Shown here: piece after piece, positions 6,355 to 9,354 of the stretch
Layout of the letters: every line of letters begins with the position of its first letter
Numbering within the stretch: the first letter of the stretch is position 1
Origin: Tissierellia bacterium
GTDB taxonomy: Bacteria > Bacillota > Clostridia > Tissierellales > Tepidimicrobiaceae
DNA: 9,354 bases
Reading direction: 5' to 3'
Assembly: GCA_012518745.1 (NCBI GenBank)
Contig: JAAYRM010000097.1
Location: forward strand, 1-9,354
Made by a program: the position numbers and the translations under genes
Notes under the pieces: model-generated
Databases searched by the model: none
What the model was told of the DNA's origin: nothing
Seen by the model: the letters and a program-made list of their open reading frames with translations, nothing else

Positions 6355-7149
6355 ATGGGGATAGAGTTTTGTTCCCTTGGGAGTGGGAGCAGCGGCAATT
6401 GCCAATATATTGGGACTGATAGTACCAGGTTATTGATAGATGCGGGATTTAGTGGGAAGAGGATAGAGGATCTACTATCCTTGATAGGGGTATGTCCAAC
6501 TACCATAGATTATATCCTAGTGACCCATGAACATATAGATCATGTCAAGGGTGTGGGCGTGCTCTCTAGGAGGTATGATCTACCCATATTAGCGAATGAG
6601 AAGACTTGGATAGCTATGAATAGGACGATAGGTGAAATAAGGGATAGGAATGTAATGATTATGGAGCCGGAGAATGATCTACACCTGGGTGAACTAGGAG
6701 TGCGATCATTCAATATACATCATGATGCGACGAATCCCGTCGGATATTGTATCCATTATAAAGATGTTAAAATAAGTATTATAACCGATACGGGATGGGT
6801 ATGTGATAATATGAAGGATAATATAAGGGGATCATCCCTCTATCTTATGGAATCCAACCATGATATCGATATGCTCAAGGGGGGCAGCTACCCATGGCAT
6901 CTAAAACAGAGGGTGCTAAGCCCAAAGGGGCATATGTCTAATGTTCATGCAGGGGAAACCCTGTCCGGGATTCTAGAGGGGTGTGGTGAAACCATATTAT
7001 TAGGACACCTGAGCAAGGAAAACAATACCCCATATCTGGCATATAAGACGGTCGAGGATTATATAGAGGATATGGGCATGGATGTAGGTGTGGATGTATC
7101 CCTAGGACTCACCTACAGGAATAAACCTACTAGGGTATACTGTCTATAA
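6355..7149 (+). CDS. walJ: WalJ/YycJ-type metallo-beta-lactamase-fold hydrolase
   Basis: A 264-residue metallo-beta-lactamase-fold protein of the WalJ (YycJ) family, whose members are linked to the WalRK cell-wall regulatory cluster and act as 5'-to-3' DNA exonuclease-like enzymes with a part in DNA repair and division coordination. Visible motifs are SLGSGSSGN (7-15), the metal-binding THEHIDH (57-63), the histidines in HHDATNPVGY (122-131), ITDTG with D145, ESNHD (166-170), GHMSN (192-196) and LGHLSKENN with H218. These are characteristic of YycJ rather than of RNase Z or lactonases. Length is normal for the family. The ATG is preceded by GGGGGAAG ending five to six bases upstream. htrA follows after a short gap, so the two form one operon. 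No walR or walK is present in the window. Confidence 0.93.
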   Translation: MGIEFCSLGSGSSGNCQYIGTDSTRLLIDAGFSGKRIEDLLSLIGVCPTTIDYILVTHEHIDHVKGVGVLSRRYDLPILANEKTWIAMNRTIGEIRDRNVMIMEPENDLHLGELGVRSFNIHHDATNPVGYCIHYKDVKISIITDTGWVCDNMKDNIRGSSLYLMESNHDIDMLKGGSYPWHLKQRVLSPKGHMSNVHAGETLSGILEGCGETILLGHLSKENNTPYLAYKTVEDYIEDMGMDVGVDVSLGLTYRNKPTRVYCL

Positions 7150-7154
7150 TAGAT

Positions 7155-7160
7155 TGGAGG
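7155..7160 (+). promoter_or_regulatory. Ribosome binding site that fixes the htrA start
   Basis: TGGAGG ends one base before an ATG at 7162 but seven bases before the in-frame ATG at 7168. Spacing therefore favours the second ATG. Confidence 0.75.
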
Positions 7161-7167
7161 AATGAAA

Positions 7168-8304
7168 ATGTACTATGAACGACCACCAAGAAGAAATGGT
7201 CTACTATCCTATTTTGTAGTTGCATTAATCGCAGCGATTATAGGGGGAGTGATAAGCATATATATTGCACCAAATTATATATATGGAAAGGTATTACCCC
7301 TACCGGGTATATATGAGGATGAGATTCCCAAGGAGAGGGATAAGATAAATATAATGCCAACTGATGAGATATCGGCAGTTGAGGCAGTAGCGAAGAAGAC
7401 TATGAGTTCGGTTGTTGGAATAACCACCGTACAGGTGCAGAGGGAGTTTATCTGGGAAAAGGAGGTAGAAGGGGTGGGATCAGGGGTTGTAGTACATCCC
7501 GATGGATATATACTTACCAATTCCCATGTAATCGCAGGTGGAAAAGCGAAACGAATAAACGTGCTATTTGAAAACGGGGATAAGATATCAGGGGAGGTAT
7601 TATGGCACGATCCAGCTTTGGATTTAGCTATTGTCAAGGTGAATAAAAAAGGGCTTGATACAGCCGGTCTAGGGGATTCGGATTCTTTGGAGGTTGGGCA
7701 GCTAGCCGTAGCTATAGGAAACCCCCTAGGTTTGGATTTTCAGAGGACTGTCACCTCAGGTGTTGTGTCCGGCCTCAATAGATCGGTAAGGGTGAACCAG
7801 TATAATGTTATAGAGGATCTCATACAAACCGATGCCTCTATAAACCCGGGGAATAGCGGAGGTCCACTCTTGAACAACAAAGGGGAGGTTATAGGCATCA
7901 ATACCGTGAAGATCAGCTCCCAGATGGGTGAGGGACTGGGGTTCGCCATCCCTATAAATATAGCAAAACCGATAATCGATGAGGTGATAGAGAAGGGAGA
8001 TTTTAAGACCGTATTTATAGGCTTCGCAGGTACCGAGGTGGAGCAATACGAAAGACAATTGGGCGTGGATTTGAGTATAGACAGTGGGGTCGTAGTAATC
8101 GAAGTACAGCCCAATTCGCCGGCTCAGAGAGCCGATATCAGGCCAGGTGATGTCATAATTAAGATAGATGACCAAGATGTCGAGAGCATGAATCAACTTC
8201 AGAAGATACTATATAGGTATAAGAAAGGTGATAGCGCAACCTTGACGATCATAAGGAATGGCGAGGAAATGAAGGTACAGACCATATTTACTGAAGTTAA
8301 ATAG
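7168..8304 (+). CDS. htrA: HtrA/DegP-like membrane-anchored serine protease (S1C) with one PDZ domain
   Basis: I take the ATG at 7168 (MYYERPP), 378 residues; an ATG two codons earlier lies too close to the ribosome binding site. The short basic N-terminus is followed by one membrane segment at about 12-34, so the protease faces the outside. The trypsin-like domain covers about 65-270 with the triad H120 (TNSHVIAGG), D152 (PALDLAIVKV) and S230 (NPGNSGGPL). One PDZ domain (about 281-373, with SGVVVIEVQPNSPA) binds C-termini of misfolded or unassembled envelope proteins. Family members degrade damaged secreted and membrane proteins. Next to walJ the orthologue in Bacillus is HtrC (YycK), and that is the best-supported identity here. 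It is transcribed with walJ: the gap to the walJ stop is 18 nt. A strong hairpin follows its stop codon. Confidence 0.95.
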   Translation: MYYERPPRRNGLLSYFVVALIAAIIGGVISIYIAPNYIYGKVLPLPGIYEDEIPKERDKINIMPTDEISAVEAVAKKTMSSVVGITTVQVQREFIWEKEVEGVGSGVVVHPDGYILTNSHVIAGGKAKRINVLFENGDKISGEVLWHDPALDLAIVKVNKKGLDTAGLGDSDSLEVGQLAVAIGNPLGLDFQRTVTSGVVSGLNRSVRVNQYNVIEDLIQTDASINPGNSGGPLLNNKGEVIGINTVKISSQMGEGLGFAIPINIAKPIIDEVIEKGDFKTVFIGFAGTEVEQYERQLGVDLSIDSGVVVIEVQPNSPAQRADIRPGDVIIKIDDQDVESMNQLQKILYRYKKGDSATLTIIRNGEEMKVQTIFTEVK

Positions 8305-8307
8305 ACC

Positions 8308-8339
8308 ATAAAAACTTGACATAACTGTCAAGTTTTTAT
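8308..8339 (+). terminator. Hairpin terminator after htrA
   Basis: A perfect 14-bp stem pairs 8308-8321 with 8326-8339 around the loop TAAC. The core is AAAAACTTGACA with TGTCAAGTTTTT, so the T run is inside the stem and the hairpin is nearly symmetrical and potentially bidirectional. It begins four bases after the htrA stop. Confidence 0.85.
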
Positions 8340-8342
8340 AAT
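8316..8342 (+). promoter_or_regulatory. Possible promoter of the CxxH/CxxC gene, embedded in the terminator
   Basis: A perfect TTGACA (8316-8321) and a perfect TATAAT (8337-8342) are 15 bases apart, two short of the optimum. Both hexamers overlap the terminator stem. If active, it would start transcription near 8349 and drive the CxxH/CxxC gene and perhaps rtcB. Confidence 0.4.
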
Positions 8343-8412
8343 AGCTATATCTTATGTATATACTATAGGGGAATTGTCGCATATCCCTTAAAAAATGGAT
8401 GGAGCTGATACC

Positions 8413-8580
8413 ATGTATGTAGTCTGTAATGACCATCTAGAAGATGCTATAGAGGATTTCATAGAGACATTTGAACAGCCCCCAGATATATATGAATTGG
8501 GGGAGGTGTCCTTTACCGATTGGACTAGTCCTCATAGCTGCCATTATTGCGAACATCCACCTAGGTATCTGGTGGTTTAA
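8413..8580 (+). CDS. Small CxxH/CxxC family protein (YyzF-like)
   Basis: A 55-residue protein beginning MYVVCNDHLEDAIEDF, with C5-x-x-H8 near the N-terminus and C43-x-x-C46 near the C-terminus. These four residues suggest one zinc site. It matches the CxxH/CxxC family found beside yycJ and htrC in Bacillota; its function is unknown. I prefer the ATG at 8413 to an in-frame ATG at 8395, because GGAG at 8401-8404 lies eight bases before it and the known family starts at this point; nothing resembling a ribosome binding site precedes 8395. It lies after the htrA terminator and 48 nt before rtcB, so it may depend on the promoter-like elements in that hairpin or on read-through. Confidence 0.85.
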   Translation: MYVVCNDHLEDAIEDFIETFEQPPDIYELGEVSFTDWTSPHSCHYCEHPPRYLVV

Positions 8581-8628
8581 TGGATTGCGTTGTCAATGAG
8601 CTTTAGGAATTATAAGAAGGGGGTAATT

Positions 8629-9354
8629 ATGAAGATCTTTGATATAGGGAAAATACCGATAAAATCTTGGGCCGATGAGGTGGAGGATGAGGCGCTGGCC
8701 CAGGCCGTAAATCTTGCCAATCTACCCTTTGCCCATTCACATATAGCGCTTATGGCGGATGTCCATGTGGGCTTCGGGATGCCAATAGGAGGGGTGCTAG
8801 CATCCAAGGAGATCATCATTCCCAATGCGGTAGGTGTTGACATCGGATGTGGCATTATCGCGGCTAGAACCGATATCGAAGAGATAAGCATAGCACGATT
8901 AGAGAATATAGTGAAGAGGGCACATAGGTCCATACCTTTGGGTTTTCAAAATCATAAGAGGCCTAGGGAATGGGAGGGATTCAATCATCCACCCAAGTCT
9001 AAGATAGTAGATGAGGAATTGGATGCGGCTAGGTATCAATTGGGGACCTTGGGCGGCGGAAATCATTTTTTAACCATGGAACAAGGTAGCGATGGGTTCA
9101 TATGGTTGATGATCCATTCTGGTAGTAGAAATTTTGGATATAAGATAGCTAATTATTATAATAAAATAGCCAGGGATATAAATAAGAAGAATAAACTGAC
9201 CGATTTAAAGCATGATTTAGCGGGATTGCATATGGACTCAAACGAGGGAAGAGAATATTTCAATGCCATGAATTATGCCCTCAGTTTTGCAGAGGAAAAT
9301 AGACGGCAGCTATTCGAACAATTCTATGCCATATTTCAGGATGAAACCAAATCG
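8629..9354 (+). CDS. rtcB: RNA ligase RtcB, 5' part (cut by window end)
   Basis: An open frame runs from the ATG at 8629 to the last base, 242 codons of an expected 390-480. RtcB joins RNA 2',3'-cyclic phosphate or 3'-phosphate ends to 5'-OH ends, using GTP and Mn2+, in RNA repair and tRNA healing. Visible conserved parts are MADVHVGFGMPIGG (42-55), VDIGCG with metal ligands D71 and C74, GTLGGGNHF with N145 and H146, and IHSGSRNFG with H163. These correspond to the Mn2+-binding and GMP-site residues of archaeal RtcB. The later metal His and the guanylylated His lie beyond the window, so integrity of the C-terminal half is unknown. AAGGGGG at 8617-8623 precedes the ATG by five bases. RtcB is Mn2+-dependent, and a Mn2+ riboswitch lies 2.4 kb away, but nothing shows a regulatory link. 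Confidence 0.95.
   Translation, partial: MKIFDIGKIPIKSWADEVEDEALAQAVNLANLPFAHSHIALMADVHVGFGMPIGGVLASKEIIIPNAVGVDIGCGIIAARTDIEEISIARLENIVKRAHRSIPLGFQNHKRPREWEGFNHPPKSKIVDEELDAARYQLGTLGGGNHFLTMEQGSDGFIWLMIHSGSRNFGYKIANYYNKIARDINKKNKLTDLKHDLAGLHMDSNEGREYFNAMNYALSFAEENRRQLFEQFYAIFQDETKS

Noticed and set aside
6207..6506. 99-codon minus-strand open frame across the walJ start
   Set aside because: It overlaps both promoters, the riboswitch edge and the walJ coding start, has no ribosome binding site and resembles no protein.
6355..7149. Beta-lactamase or RNase Z identity for the metallo-hydrolase
   Set aside because: The motif set (SLGSGSSGN, HHDATNPVGY, GHLSKENN) and the htrA/CxxH neighbours are those of WalJ/YycJ.
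7740..8196. Minus-strand open frames of 124 and 146 codons inside htrA
   Set aside because: Both overlap the HtrA catalytic and PDZ coding region in antisense and show no recognisable domain.
1..9354. CRISPR array, insertion sequence, tRNA, rRNA or prophage genes
   Set aside because: I saw no regularly spaced repeats, transposase, terminal inverted repeats, cloverleaf sequence or phage genes.

Overview
The window looks like the chromosome of a Bacillota (Firmicutes) species, most likely from the Clostridia or a related class. The evidence is the WalJ (YycJ) - HtrA protease - CxxH/CxxC gene order, a LysM-G5-M23 cell-wall peptidase, strong AGGAGG ribosome binding sites, SigA-type promoters, factor-independent terminators and a yybP-ykoY manganese riboswitch. 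Codon use is skewed: AGG/AGA for Arg and many ATA and CTA codons. I cannot name a genus.

Layout. (1) 1-110: the last 35 codons of an unrecognised plus-strand gene. (2) 111-1921: a 323-nt gap with a near-consensus promoter, then a membrane-anchored LysM-G5-M23 endopeptidase gene ending in a strong terminator. (3) 1975-6266, minus strand: promoter, yybP-ykoY Mn2+ riboswitch with a terminator platform, a P2A-type cation ATPase, and 79 nt further on a subtilisin-family (S8) protease. (4) 6287-8580, plus strand: promoter, walJ/yycJ metallo-hydrolase, an HtrA/DegP-like membrane protease with one PDZ domain, a terminator hairpin, and a 55-residue CxxH/CxxC protein. (5) 8629-9354: the 5' part of rtcB (RNA ligase), cut by the window end.

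How it fits together. The minus-strand block is a metal-homeostasis unit. The aptamer's P1 3' strand is also part of the 5' arm of the terminator hairpin, so Mn2+ binding should block termination and switch on the ATPase, which is therefore probably a Mn2+ (or Mn2+/Ca2+) exporter. No terminator is visible between the ATPase and the S8 protease, so the protease may be under the same switch. The plus-strand genes are cell-envelope functions that in Bacilli cluster with the WalRK system; walRK itself is not in the window. The back-to-back promoters at 6238-6316 separate the two units.

The strongest finding is the manganese riboswitch with its complete ON-switch architecture. It belongs to a known class, but its coupling here to an ATPase that keeps every SERCA-like Ca2+ ligand, and possibly to a signal-less subtilase with a hydrophobic C-terminal tail, deserves a second look.
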